Positions 22,633-32,639 of a stretch of 64,000 nucleotides of DNA are shown here, one piece after another. The notes under the pieces are model-generated. The model saw nothing but the letters and a program-made list of their open reading frames with translations, had not been told where the DNA came from and made no database searches. Location of the stretch: assembly GCF_026914185.1 (NCBI RefSeq), contig NC_070558.1:8813501-8877500 (forward strand). Direction: 5' to 3'. The translations under genes and the position numbers were made by a program. The DNA is from Puccinia triticina (taxonomy: Eukaryota > Basidiomycota > Pucciniomycetes > Pucciniales > Pucciniaceae). The first letter of the stretch is position 1; every line of letters starts with the position of its first letter.

Positions 22633-25338
22633 ATGGGCTTACCATTTACAAACATGCCAGAATTGGAAGGCGGATTTGCTCCTCTAGAAACTCCTTCGAG
22701 AAACCGATTTTTTGCAAACACTTCGAACTGGAATCCACAAACCGGTTTACCACCACCACGCCCCGACAAAGGCAAAGGACCTGCAAACACGTATAGAGAT
22801 CAAGAGGAAGGCGGAAATGAATCAGACTCCGGTACACCTCAGAACAAAAGTCGACCTAGACCACAAGCTCAGGGATACGGGATGCATAATGTTCGCCAAT
22901 CTGAAGGACTTATGGAAGAAGAAGACGAGTCTCCTGTTATGCAAAGAGGAGCACCAAAAATTATTAAAGACCCGGGATTGCTCTACAACGGGACCCACTT
23001 TATGAAGTTTTTGAAACGATACGAGAGAGCAGCAAGGACATACCAGGCAACGGATTACGATAAGGCGTTACAGATCGGACGATTTGTGCAGACGGAGGAA
23101 CTCAAAAGTGAACTCGAGGCGATGGACGGATACGACAAATGCGATTGGAAGAAGTTACGAAAAGATATGGTAGAATCGTGGGGCGAATTGGACGACACAG
23201 TTCTATACACCACAGCCGATCTAATCAAAGTAGCAGAAGAATACTCCAGGGAAGGTCAACTTAGCAGTCATCGAAAATACAAAGCATACCTTGGGAAATT
23301 CACCACCATCCTCAAGTACCTAGTCAGCAATGAGCACATAAACAAAAAAGAGGATGCCTCACTATTATTTTTAAGTGCATTTTCACGGGAAAGCCAGAAA
23401 AACATCAGAAGACACCTTGTCAGTCAGGGAAAAATACCAAAAGGGAAAGATGGAAGCAGCAAACCACCACTTTGGAAAGACGCCACGGCAGCTGCAGAAT
23501 TGGAAGTCCAGACAGAAGAGAACGGATACTTTGACATCAGAACCTTTTCAGACTCCAACCAAATCATGCAAAGGAACCTAGATGAACACCAACGAGAGAA
23601 GATGCTTACGGATAACCCCAAAGTCATGGAAAAGCAAGTTCAAGATCTAGCGCAGGATATGTCAGCACTCAAGCAGCAAATGAGAAGCCTGGTACCAGCA
23701 ACTTACACACCAAATAAAACTATGGACCGACCCTCAGAACGTTCAGAATTCTCGAGGGGGAATACTAGGCCATCAATGCCACTTTACGATCAATTGAACT
23801 GTTACTACTGTCATGAAGAAGGGCACTCAACAAACCAATGTGGAGAATTGGCAAAAGACAAAGCAGAAGGATTAGTAAGGTATAGCTCAAGCAGAAGAGA
23901 CTGTTACTTATCTGATGGACACCAGATCCCTTGGAACCCAACAAGACCAATCCAATCAGTAGTAGCTACAGCTTCAGCGAACACCAAGATACAAGAAGAA
24001 TCCAGGGAAATAGTGGAAGATCAAAAGCCAACTTCAGTCAAAACATCAGCTCAAACAATAGACTGGGAACCACCAACTCTTAGTGCAGAAAGTTACCTCA
24101 AGTCTCACCCAATGACAAGGTCAGAAGATCAGAAAGGACAAAGAAGCGTAAGGATCCAGGAGCCCGGCCAAGAGGAACGAATGGATGTCGATCAGGAGGA
24201 AGAACCCAAAACACCGGTACGCAGCCCGGCAAGACGGATGGTCGAGAAAGTATGGACCAAAGAGAAGGGACTAGCTGGAAAGGAGAAGGAATTGAATCCG
24301 GAAGAAGCGCTACTCCAGGAACTAGACAACGTCAAAATACCAACAACATTTGCTCAGCTAACAGCAATCTTGCCAGCATACACCGCCCAGAATATCTCGA
24401 AGCTACAAGACCAATCTCCAGGAGCCAAGCATGGAATAAAAGTATCAGTACCACTTGCGAGAATAGGACAAGGAAGAGGCTGGAACAACATGAGGGATCT
24501 TGGCACAAATAATATAAGATCGTTTGGGTTCAGCTTGGTTCCACAAGGGCTCAAAATGGGACAGGTTTTGTTATGTTGGATAATGGCCTTGACCATGATG
24601 ATCGTGGAGGGAATCAAGAAGCTATCAAAGATCAGTATGAAAAGCTTTGAGGTTATCAGCGGAATTATATTGGTTATTATTTTATATCTTTTCCGACTTG
24701 GCAAAGAAACAGTCCAAAACGTAACCGGGTTGCGAATTTTGTTCCTGGAACAACTCTGTAAAATCTGGAGGAATGGAAAGCTATGGCACATCAAAAACAA
24801 TCAGCTATCAGGAAAGTGTATCAGCCGCATTCAAGATCTCAACAAGCTCAAAGACAAAATCTTCAACAAGCATCTCTTCAAACCTCACTTGGATCAACAT
24901 GAAGAAATTTTCAACAAACCTTCACCTCTGGACCCAGGACCCACAGATACAGACCCTGAAGAAAAGAAAGACAGAACCATCAATCTATGCCACCCAAATG
25001 ACAATTTTACAGATCTCAAACCAATAAACTCACCAACTTCAATCAAACCAAATACAATTTGTCAGCCTTCTGAAGAAACATTTGAGACTCCGCCGCCACC
25101 AGTTCCTCCGGATATTGCCTCAAAACCAAATCATTCAAGAAATGAATCAAAACTGAAACAAGAATTCAGATCAATCAACAATCTATCTCAACTCAAATCA
25201 CACAGGAATCAATGTCTCCTCTTATTTTACTTACTCAAGAAGCTCATTTTTAAATCAACCCTGGAGATTCCACCAGACCGCTTTGGACAACTCCAGAAAA
25301 CCTTCAACCTCCCAAGGCTCCTTGTTGGAATTGGTTAA
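22633..25338 (+). CDS. Gag fused to orphan C-terminal ORF (retroelement copy 1)
   Basis: From ATG 22633 the frame runs 901 aa without interruption. Order: disordered N-terminus; a helical Gag capsid-like region (FMKFLKRYERAARTY, then WGELDDTVLYTTADL); a CCHC zinc knuckle CYYCHEEGHSTNQC at about residue 396; a linker; then KISVPLARxGQGRGW-like sequence. Compared with copy 2, about 150 residues containing the aspartic protease are missing, and the join stays in frame. The C-terminal third has two hydrophobic stretches (VLLCWIMALTMMIVEG; ISGIILVIILYLFRLG). It ends in a conserved segment (NKHLFKPHLDQ, PGPTDTDP, IPPDRFGQLQ, PRLLVGIG). Gag should package element RNA in cytoplasmic particles. The orphan segment has no known function. 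Confidence 0.85.
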   Translation: MGLPFTNMPELEGGFAPLETPSRNRFFANTSNWNPQTGLPPPRPDKGKGPANTYRDQEEGGNESDSGTPQNKSRPRPQAQGYGMHNVRQSEGLMEEEDESPVMQRGAPKIIKDPGLLYNGTHFMKFLKRYERAARTYQATDYDKALQIGRFVQTEELKSELEAMDGYDKCDWKKLRKDMVESWGELDDTVLYTTADLIKVAEEYSREGQLSSHRKYKAYLGKFTTILKYLVSNEHINKKEDASLLFLSAFSRESQKNIRRHLVSQGKIPKGKDGSSKPPLWKDATAAAELEVQTEENGYFDIRTFSDSNQIMQRNLDEHQREKMLTDNPKVMEKQVQDLAQDMSALKQQMRSLVPATYTPNKTMDRPSERSEFSRGNTRPSMPLYDQLNCYYCHEEGHSTNQCGELAKDKAEGLVRYSSSRRDCYLSDGHQIPWNPTRPIQSVVATASANTKIQEESREIVEDQKPTSVKTSAQTIDWEPPTLSAESYLKSHPMTRSEDQKGQRSVRIQEPGQEERMDVDQEEEPKTPVRSPARRMVEKVWTKEKGLAGKEKELNPEEALLQELDNVKIPTTFAQLTAILPAYTAQNISKLQDQSPGAKHGIKVSVPLARIGQGRGWNNMRDLGTNNIRSFGFSLVPQGLKMGQVLLCWIMALTMMIVEGIKKLSKISMKSFEVISGIILVIILYLFRLGKETVQNVTGLRILFLEQLCKIWRNGKLWHIKNNQLSGKCISRIQDLNKLKDKIFNKHLFKPHLDQHEEIFNKPSPLDPGPTDTDPEEKKDRTINLCHPNDNFTDLKPINSPTSIKPNTICQPSEETFETPPPPVPPDIASKPNHSRNESKLKQEFRSINNLSQLKSHRNQCLLLFYLLKKLIFKSTLEIPPDRFGQLQKTFNLPRLLVGIG

Positions 25339-26982
25339 ACATTCATCATTTTCTCCTGTTTTCTTGTTTTCTACACTCATCAAAATCAGATATCAGCTCT
25401 AAATTCTTGCACTCTCAGAGTTAGAATCTTTTCAAGTTGGGGGAGGAACTTACACTTCTTTCACACATCAATCTTTCATTGCCACCTTCCTTCCATCCCT
25501 CTTCATTCTTAAGTTCTACTTTTTCTTATATAAGTTGGGGGAGAAGACCTCTGTGTAGTTTTTTGGCTTACAATTTCTCTTGGTTGAGGACAACCATCTA
25601 AGTTGGGGGAGGGCATCCTTCATTCGGCTAGAATTCTAAAAAGTAAAAGCTTTTTGCGGACACAAACTCGTCTTGATGCAGGTTGGACAACTAGAAATAA
25701 CTCGCGGAAGACAGCGCTGGATAAAGTGTTTTGTATTTGCAACCGGATCGGCTGAGGACCGAGGAACCAATCGCCACCAGAAATTCAAAAACAACTATAT
25801 TATTATCATCATTCATCACAATTCAGACATTTGAAAAGCATCAACAATAATGGGACGGTAGTTTATATTGCGACTTCAAACCAAAATCATCGTTCTAGAG
25901 AAGAAAACCACACAAGGAAACTATGATCAGCTTCAAACAAGACAGAATCTATAGTTGGGAATGATCGAAGAGCATCGAGTACTGGCTACGGAGTTCGAAG
26001 AGTATCGGCAAGTAAGGACGATCAGACAAGTTTGGCGAGGCTCTTAAATACAAAGGAAGCGGAGAACAGGAGTCGATTCCGGATTGTTTCCGCTAGACAT
26101 GGCGAGATTTCATTCAAATGCAAATTGCATACGGGCTGTACTTTGATTCGGATGCATGACAAAGTAACAAGATAAAAAACTCCGAACGAAGATGACAGGA
26201 GACAACTTACCTAGTTGAAGAACCGCTAGCCAAATCGATCGAGTAGTCGTGGATCGTTGATAGGAGGCATGGAAGCTGCTGGAGATCGAAAGCCGGGATC
26301 GGACCAGCTAGAAAGGATCACAGGCGCGAAGACCTGTCACGGACTTGTACTCCGAATCGGAGGAACGCACACGTCACCAGAAAGCGCAGAGCGCGACTGC
26401 GGGCGCAGCAGCGAGGCCCGCGCGACCAATCACGCAAAACCAGTACCCCCCGATGACTACTCGACACCCGAGGCGCGCGAGCGAGCACAGCGGCAACCAG
26501 CGCGCACTGCGGACTGTGCAGGAACCGCTACAAGCAAATTGGACGCCGCAGGACCACGGTTCGAACCCCAAGGGACATAACCACAACCAACCACCTATAA
26601 CCTGGGTTCAATTCCCACCAAACCCAACAAAATCAGACACCACAAGCGCGCGGTTTCGACCCCAACCTCAGCATAGAAATAAATTCAGCCAACAGACAGG
26701 GCGCCGGTTCAAGCCTCCGCCTCAACCCAAAAATTCAAGGCTCACTCTCTGAAAAACACAAAAACTATCAGATCATGGGTTCAAAACACACACTCAACCA
26801 AATTTATACCTCAACCCTCAAACAAAATCAGCTCACCGCGTCTGCGGAGGATCACTGCTCAATCAACACTCAAGTCAAAGCATGATTTCATCATCTTTTT
26901 GGATCAAAGCTCTCCATCATATAAAATCAAACACAGTCATAAGTCATAATTGACTGGGGACAGTCAATAAGTTGGGGGAGGA
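25339..26982 (+). promoter_or_regulatory. Untranslated 3' interior with reiterated polypurine-tract motifs
   Basis: AAGTTGGGGGAG occurs four times: 25434, 25532, 25600 and 26969. The last directly abuts the 3' LTR and is the expected plus-strand priming tract. The third is preceded by TTGAGGACAACC, also found in copy 2. Between 26559 and 26790 several tRNA B-box-like words occur (GGTTCGAACCC, GGTTCAATTCC, GGTTCAAGCC). No supported ORF; the frames near 26257-26752 are short and biased. Confidence 0.6.
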
Positions 26983-28051
26983 TGTGGTCATTATTCCTGT
27001 GTTTGTAGGAGGAAAATTCAAACTTTTATGTGTACTCACAAAACGCCTCAAGATACAGCCAACTGGAAAGCAGAAATGGAATCTAGGACCAAAATAGCCC
27101 CTAGTCACCCACTGAAACCACCCTCATATCTCTACCGGATCAGAAGATACGCAAATCACCCCTTTCACGCACCAGTCCGAGTGGGTTCACACACAGACTC
27201 AACTCTTGGCTACCATACTTGGCATAATGCATACGGCACATGAATTACTTTTCTTCCTTCCTTTTATCAGGCCTCACCTCCTATTTCCCCTTGCATATGT
27301 TTGTTTCCCATTTGCATATCTTTGATCTTGGAAAATCCTTGTATGAATATATATGATCCTGTTTGCATATCAAAGGGACGCATTGTAAATAGTCTAGCTA
27401 AATTCCCTCAGTTGTACTTTCTCACCAGCCAAATTCCCTCAAAGCTGTTCCCCTGGAGCTAAATTCCCTCATCATAATTGTCTATATAAGGAGGCCTCTG
27501 CCTGCCAGTTGTTTTCTCCTCATCCCATCAGGGGACATTACCCCTCAGATCCTCATGCCATCCAGCGGTCTATATTCTCTACTCACTTATCACTCATATT
27601 ATCCATCCATATCACAGTTATCAGCTCACATCACCACTCAGTTTCACATACCTTTCACACTTTATTTGAAATTCATATCACCGCTCAGTCACACACCTTT
27701 CACCAGTAACCAGTCCCCGGTTCCACTCCTGGTTGAGCTTAGCTCCCTCTCACCCTCATCACTCCTCCCTTTCTGAACTTATATACCCCCAGGCCAAGGA
27801 CCTAGGTTCAAGCCCCACTCGAGACATCAAGTCGCCGTCACCTATCACATACATCAGTAACCCCATCAACCTCGGACATCAACAACAATCCTCTTATATA
27901 TCTCATCTTCGAACATATCCTATCACAAAATAAATTTCCAAGCTTACCTTGGTGGTCTTGTTTTCTGATATACAGAAAGGCAGAGCTTGCACCTCACCCA
28001 TACCTTTCGCCATTCAGCAAAAGGGTCTAACGACACCTTTTGAGTCTTACA
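26983..28051 (+). repeat. 3' LTR of retroelement copy 1
   Basis: Same length and nearly the same sequence as the 5' LTR, ending GAGTCTTACA, followed by the resumed foldback arm CCGCCTTGGCCTCTAG. TATATAAGG is at about 27482. Confidence 0.93.
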
Positions 28052-28080
28052 CCGCCTTGGCCTCTAGTTATACACTGCTA

Positions 28081-30550
28081 CTAATTGACCATTTCTTCCA
28101 GATCATCCACTCCAGCCGATTCGCCATCAGATTCTTGATCATTGAGCACTTCCTCTTCCATAAGCAGGTCCAATTCAACAGGGGCGTCGTTTCAATTAGA
28201 AATTGACTGGAGGAATTCCATCAATGCTAGCCATTGAGGTGGCAAGAGGTTTTGATCGATTAAACTAAGTGCTACCATCCCCTTGATCGTGTCGTTCCAG
28301 CCGAGTAGAAGCTTTTCGTGATTTGTTAGTTCGGCATCTAACTCCTCACTGACCAAAACCTTGGCACTACTGCCAGCTGAGCCGAGTAATTTTTCCATGG
28401 CTGTTGTCAGATCGCTTTCCATGGGTCCTGTTGTGTGTCAAATTTGTTAGCAACACTGGCCTGAGAAGAATACAAAATGGTGCAAAACACACCCAGCACA
28501 CATTGATCAATACAACTTTTGAGCTGATCTCGGTGAAACACCCCCCAGGTCAGGCAACGCCAAATCTCAATGATCAACTGATCAATTTCCTCCTTTGCTC
28601 GATCAATCCCTAGAGTGGCATGGATACCGGTGCGCACAAGTGAATCCAAGGCCCATGGTTCTTTCAACAAGCACATGTAACCGTCATTCCAAAAGGGATC
28701 GTCAAGAGTCAGCTTCGAAAATTGCCAATAGTCAATTGGTTTGTTCTCCGGGAGGTTCAGCTGATTGGGGGCGTGATTCTTCAGGTAATTGGTCCGGCAA
28801 TTGCAGAACAAATTGAGAACTTTGATGACACCCTTCTTGCGTTGGTTAAGTGCATCACAAATTTTTTCCTTGAGAATTGTACCTAGTCGTTCTCCGCGGG
28901 CCTTACAATCTTGGAGAGGTTGCATTTCGCCCTGGAGCTCCACAGCGGCTTTGAAGAGAGCTGTTTTAGCGCTCCAAAGCAGTCCTAATCTCCGCTCCTG
29001 CTCCACTATTCTCAGAAATCAAAAATAAGCCTAGAAAACTTGTGAGGGAGCGAGCAAAATTTATTTGTTATTCTACTTACAGTTCCTCAGGGTGACCACA
29101 GAAAAGTATGAGCCTAATTTCTTGGCTTGTTCATCCTGTTCTTTCTGGAGGTTTTGTATCTGCTCGAGTATGTTGAGTGCGTGAGTTGGATTTGAGTCAG
29201 GGGATGGATTGGCCAGGCTTTCTAAGAAATTTGTCCTACAAAGGGGAAACAAATTGTCACAATTGATGGTGTGCAGGACTCAACGACAAACAGGACAATG
29301 ATTTGAAACATACAGCAGCATTTTCAAAGCCTCTCCTCGTTTGTAAAACTGTGCTTGTTCCTCTTTCTTAAGGCACTCCTCCTTGTTTTGTTTCAACTCG
29401 TAATCCCGCTGGCTTTGCCATTGTGCTCGAAAGAAATCTTCATTGAAGAGTTGGCCTGTGGCATGTGGGTTTAATTGAACTAGTACCTGTCCAATACACT
29501 CTGAAAGTACTTCCTGTTCCTAAGTGCGTGCACTAATTTCCTTTTCAAGGTCAAGACTATTGACCACGCAACAACAGGTCAGAATAATAATTTTGAAGCA
29601 TAACAACAAATAATGTTCAGGATAAAATAAAAATACCCAGTTTCTCAATCCCCAGGATGTTGTGGAAGTGCAAACAATGGTCAAGGGCGTTGAATCAATG
29701 GCTTCTTGCTCCATATTGTTGAGGACCAATTAGCGGAGAGAGAGAAGACCAAAGACGCTCCATGCCTTCTCCATCACTTAATCCCCAACCTTCATTGTAC
29801 CTGGGGTTGTACTCAATCTGACATTTCCAGTCATGTACATAAGAATGGAACACAGCAGTTGCATATTGTATTCTAGAGGAATACTTGGTTAGCAACTTTT
29901 GGGAGGTGAAGAATTTCCAAAGAGTACAACCAATATCATATAGTAAACCAATATTAATCTGGGGATCAACATCAGTGAAAATCTGCTTGATGATCAACAT
30001 TGGAAGCCCGCGTCCTTCACCCGCCTTGTGAATATTGCAGAAATAAAGGACAGAGTCGTGTCAACAGCAACAACCAAACAGGCCTGTGTCATCGCAACCT
30101 TTCCAGGTGCTGGCGTTTCTTCGGTCGTCTGCAGCTTTATGCTGTTTGGTGCAACGATCTTTCTGTTTGACAATGCGGAACATTTTTTGAGACAATTTCC
30201 GGTAGTATTTTATTCAACAAGAAACTTACACCCCGCTTTGTCTTTTTTTGGGCTACTCCAGCTTCAAGAATTTGTTTGTCACAAGCCTTGATTTCTTCGG
30301 GGGGTATGAATACCTGTGGTACTTCAAGGGGGAGATGGGTTTTTTCGGCTTGCTCGTGATGGCGATGCTGAAAATTACCATCCATACAAATAAAAACTTT
30401 GTTGTTGTCTTCTGATTGACATGGGTTAGTCACCACAGCTGCTCGACCAAAACACGCAGGACAAGATCGTTGAACACCCAACGTTTGCTTGATAAGAATA
30501 TTGGCCCGTGTTTTTGTTAGGGAGGGGAGGGACTCACACTCCCTCATCAA
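28081..30550 (-). pseudogene. KDZ-family transposase, 5'-truncated with four in-frame stops
   Basis: Reading on the minus strand gives the KDZ (Kyakuja-Dileera-Zisupton) core in order: CPACF and ICMDGNFQHRHHE (30550-30230); NASTWKGCDDTGLFGCCC then HDSVLYFCNIHKAGEGRGLP; LLYDIGC; HSYVHDWKCQ; GLSDGEGMERLWS; LDHCLHFHNILGIEKLG; and a coiled, acidic C-terminus to a stop at 28081-28083. Splice sites are good, e.g. 28428-28492 (GTGTGT...GCTAAC...ACAG) and about 29008-29080 (GTAAGT...ATAG). In-frame stops lie at 30061-30063 (TGA, where the family has Arg in CCRHD), 29695-29697 (TGA), 29520-29522 (TAG) and 28192-28194 (TGA). The N-terminal region is absent. KDZ transposases move large DNA elements in basidiomycetes. 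This copy is dead. Confidence 0.88.
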
Positions 30551-30583
30551 TCCAACGGCGTTTGATATGAAAAATCTGGAAAC

Positions 30584-31789
30584 TCAAAGCTTTTTGAGCC
30601 GCTTCGCGGCGTCCTTGAGGATTGCCTTGCGCCGTCTTCCCCGGGCCGGCTTTGGGGCGCTGTTGTCTTCTTCCTCTTCTTCGGGTTCGATATCAACCTC
30701 CCCATCATCTTCAGTTTCGTCCTCCGACTCTTCCCCATCGGTGGCTTTCTCCTTTCCCTTGGACTTGGAGGGGCCGGCCGTCGGTGATATCTTTGCAAAG
30801 GTTCTTTTCGCAGGTGAGTGGGTTGGAGTAGTAGCCGGGGAAGCTAAGTCTTCCGACCCAAGCTTCAATCTTTAACGTATAACGAATCAGCTCCCGTCAA
30901 CCCAAAAGCATGTCGTTACGTACATGTTCCTTCCTTTACCATGAACCCCCGGTTTCCCCAGCGAAGCCAAACCGCTCGCACGGCTCGGTTGGTGCCCGCT
31001 CGTAATACTGCAATCGTTGACCTGAATAACATTTGAGTCAGGAAGGAGTAAAGTCGAATGGGTAACGGAACCTTACTAAAATGATGGCCATTTTATTCTC
31101 TATGTCAAAGTCCACAAGCACGCCGGCAATCTCGCATTCCCTCCCAACGACGTAAAGGGAGTGGGTTTTGATAAAGTTTTTTGACCCTGGAATGACATAC
31201 TTCACCTTGAACGTTTTGTGGCGGCGTTCCTGAAGGCAAATGATTAGTTTTACATCACAAAAGGTAGGGGACGAACTTACCTGTGAGTCCCAATCACTGT
31301 GTTCCATGGTGACTTCCAGGCATCTGTCGTTGCCGTTTGCGACCTCCTCGCGTTTGACGACGATACCAAGGCCGAGCACACTTGCCTTGTTGGCGAATTC
31401 GAATCCCTCTTCGCCAATTTCTCGAACCCGAGCAACCGAGTGTTGATTGTAAGTCAAAATAGGTGTCTTGCCGTCGTTCGTCGCAATCAATTTGCCAGCC
31501 ATATAGTAAACTACGTTCGCAACCAAGATGTTTGCGAGGGCCGTGTTTGTCGTCAGAGTAATTTCAAAATCCCGTTGGGCAGTCCCGTCAACCCCCGCGC
31601 ATTGCACGAAAGATTGAGTCGTCACGTTTCCATACTGATTTGCGCGAACGTTCTCCGGAACCGACTAAACACGTTATCATATAAGTAAACCTTGCTGAAT
31701 TTGAAACTGAGAAAACAACGTACATCTTCGAGAGGTTCGTAGTGGCTCGTCATGTGGACGGGGTGGTTGGGATTCCTGTTCACGGCCAT
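30584..31789 (-). CDS. Intact five-exon gene of unknown function
   Basis: Not recognised. From ATG at 31789 (MAVNRNPNHPVHMTSHYEPL) the exons are 31789-31724, 31664-31281, 31229-31077, 31021-30924 and 30869-30584. Introns are 51-59 nt, all GT...AG (GTACGT, GTAAGT, GTAAGG, GTACGT), and the frame is unbroken. The middle forms a beta-rich region (VVYYMAGKLIATNDGKTPIL; VGRECEIAGVLVDFDIENKM), vaguely OB-fold-like. The tail is strongly acidic, then basic (RGRRRKAILKDAAKRLKK), suggesting a nuclear or nucleic-acid-binding protein. It sits directly upstream of, and on the same strand as, the KDZ pseudogene, so it may be transposon cargo. Its intactness beside a dead transposase argues either for selection or for young age. 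Confidence 0.7.
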
Positions 31790-32089
31790 CCCAGCGTTTC
31801 GGAAGCGACAGAGAGAATTGCAAGGGAGCAATAGATGGAAAGATACGACGAGGTTCGGAGGTCAAATCGCGAGCGGGGAGATCAAGTCAAGTGGGCAGGT
31901 CGATTGTTGTCAAGGTCCAGCAGTTAGTTGGTACGGTTAATGGTTGAGTTTGTGGGGAGATAGAGGAAGAGCGGCGAAAGCCCCACCTTTATATTTTGCA
32001 TGGAGTCGTATCGCCAGAGCGTGCGTGAAGAGCCAGTCTGGCAAGGCGCAGGAGGGACGAGGTTGCGCAGTCAGCGCTGGTGAGTGCCA
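31790..32089. other. Upstream region of the unknown gene; nothing else seen
   Basis: TTTATATTTTGC at about 31988 may hold the promoter of the minus-strand gene. No separate gene. Confidence 0.3.
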
Positions 32090-32584
32090 TCAGGGTCTGA
32101 GTAACCATCGCCAAGCGAACACACTCCTCTGATCGATTGCCGTCCGGACCCGCGCAACGAGAGAGCCTGGCCGTTGAAGCTCATGTATAATTGAGGGACG
32201 AGGGACTGTACCAATACTTGTGTAAGGGTGAGGGAATGCAACTTCGCGACGGAGATCTGTAATCGTCCTTTGGAGAAACAGGAGCCCACGACATGACCCA
32301 TCGTGGAGTAGAGAAAAACGGGGATGAGTCCGGCTGGTAGGGTCCAAGTTGGCGTACTCCAATACCGCCTGCGTCAGAGCCGCCGCGGGGACCAAATGCG
32401 GGAGGGCTGACATCATCACCAAATCTGCTTCGCGTCGCAGGCGCCGCTGTAACTGGAACAAACAAGCGACGCGGCCGTCAGGAAATGAGTTGAAACAGCC
32501 ACGCGAAACGTTTGACATACAGGCACCCGCTGCACCCCCGAATAAAACTTCTTTAATTGCTAAAAAAAGGGCCTGAGAACCCAC
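32090..32584 (-). CDS. Possible hypothetical gene fragment
   Basis: A 164-codon open frame. A good candidate intron, 32447-32518 (GTATGT...TTACAG, 72 nt), would preserve frame. The residual protein includes EADLVMMSALPHLVPAAALT and ITDLRREVAFPHPYTSIG. There is no ATG at the 5' end (it starts at GTG), so it is partial if real. No domain recognised. Confidence 0.25.
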   Translation of the reverse strand: MGSQALFLAIKEVLFGGAAGACMSNVSRGCFNSFPDGRVACLFQLQRRLRREADLVMMSALPHLVPAAALTQAVLEYANLDPTSRTHPRFSLLHDGSCRGLLFLQRTITDLRREVAFPHPYTSIGTVPRPSIIHELQRPGSLVARVRTAIDQRSVFAWRWLLRP

Positions 32585-32639
32585 ACATGCTGATCTTGCA
32601 AAGATTGTCCCACCCAGCCCCTTCCCGGTGCAAGAATGC

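Larger units (their letters stand above)
20961..28051 (+). mobile_element. Young non-autonomous LTR retrotransposon (no pol), copy 1
   Basis: Two 1069-bp LTRs (20961-22029 and 26983-28051), both TGTGGTCATT...GAGTCTTACA, bound a 4953-bp interior. The left flank ends CCGC (20957-20960) and the right flank starts CCGC (28052-28055), a 4-bp target duplication inside the foldback arm. I noted only three differences between the LTRs when reading, so insertion is recent. The interior encodes one Gag-containing frame and a conserved orphan region. No reverse transcriptase, RNase H or integrase motif was found in any frame. An AAGTTGGGGGAGGA tract directly precedes the 3' LTR. Confidence 0.92.
20273..28067. 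mobile_element. ~700-bp foldback element interrupted by an LTR retrotransposon
   Basis: The left arm 20273-20540 begins CTAGAGGCCAAGGCGGC and is inversely repeated at 20706-20960, completed after the retrotransposon at 28056-28067 (...CCTTGGCCTCTAG). The arms are about 255-270 bp and highly similar; the loop is 20541-20705. Removing 20961-28055 restores an uninterrupted palindrome of about 700 bp. The 30-bp end also occurs at 34051-34080 and 41596-41625. No coding capacity and no clear target duplication for the foldback itself. Confidence 0.85.

Noticed and set aside
26559..26790. tRNA genes
   Set aside because: B-box-like words occur, but I could not fold an acceptor stem or find a matching A-box and anticodon arm. 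They are kept only as a finding about words.
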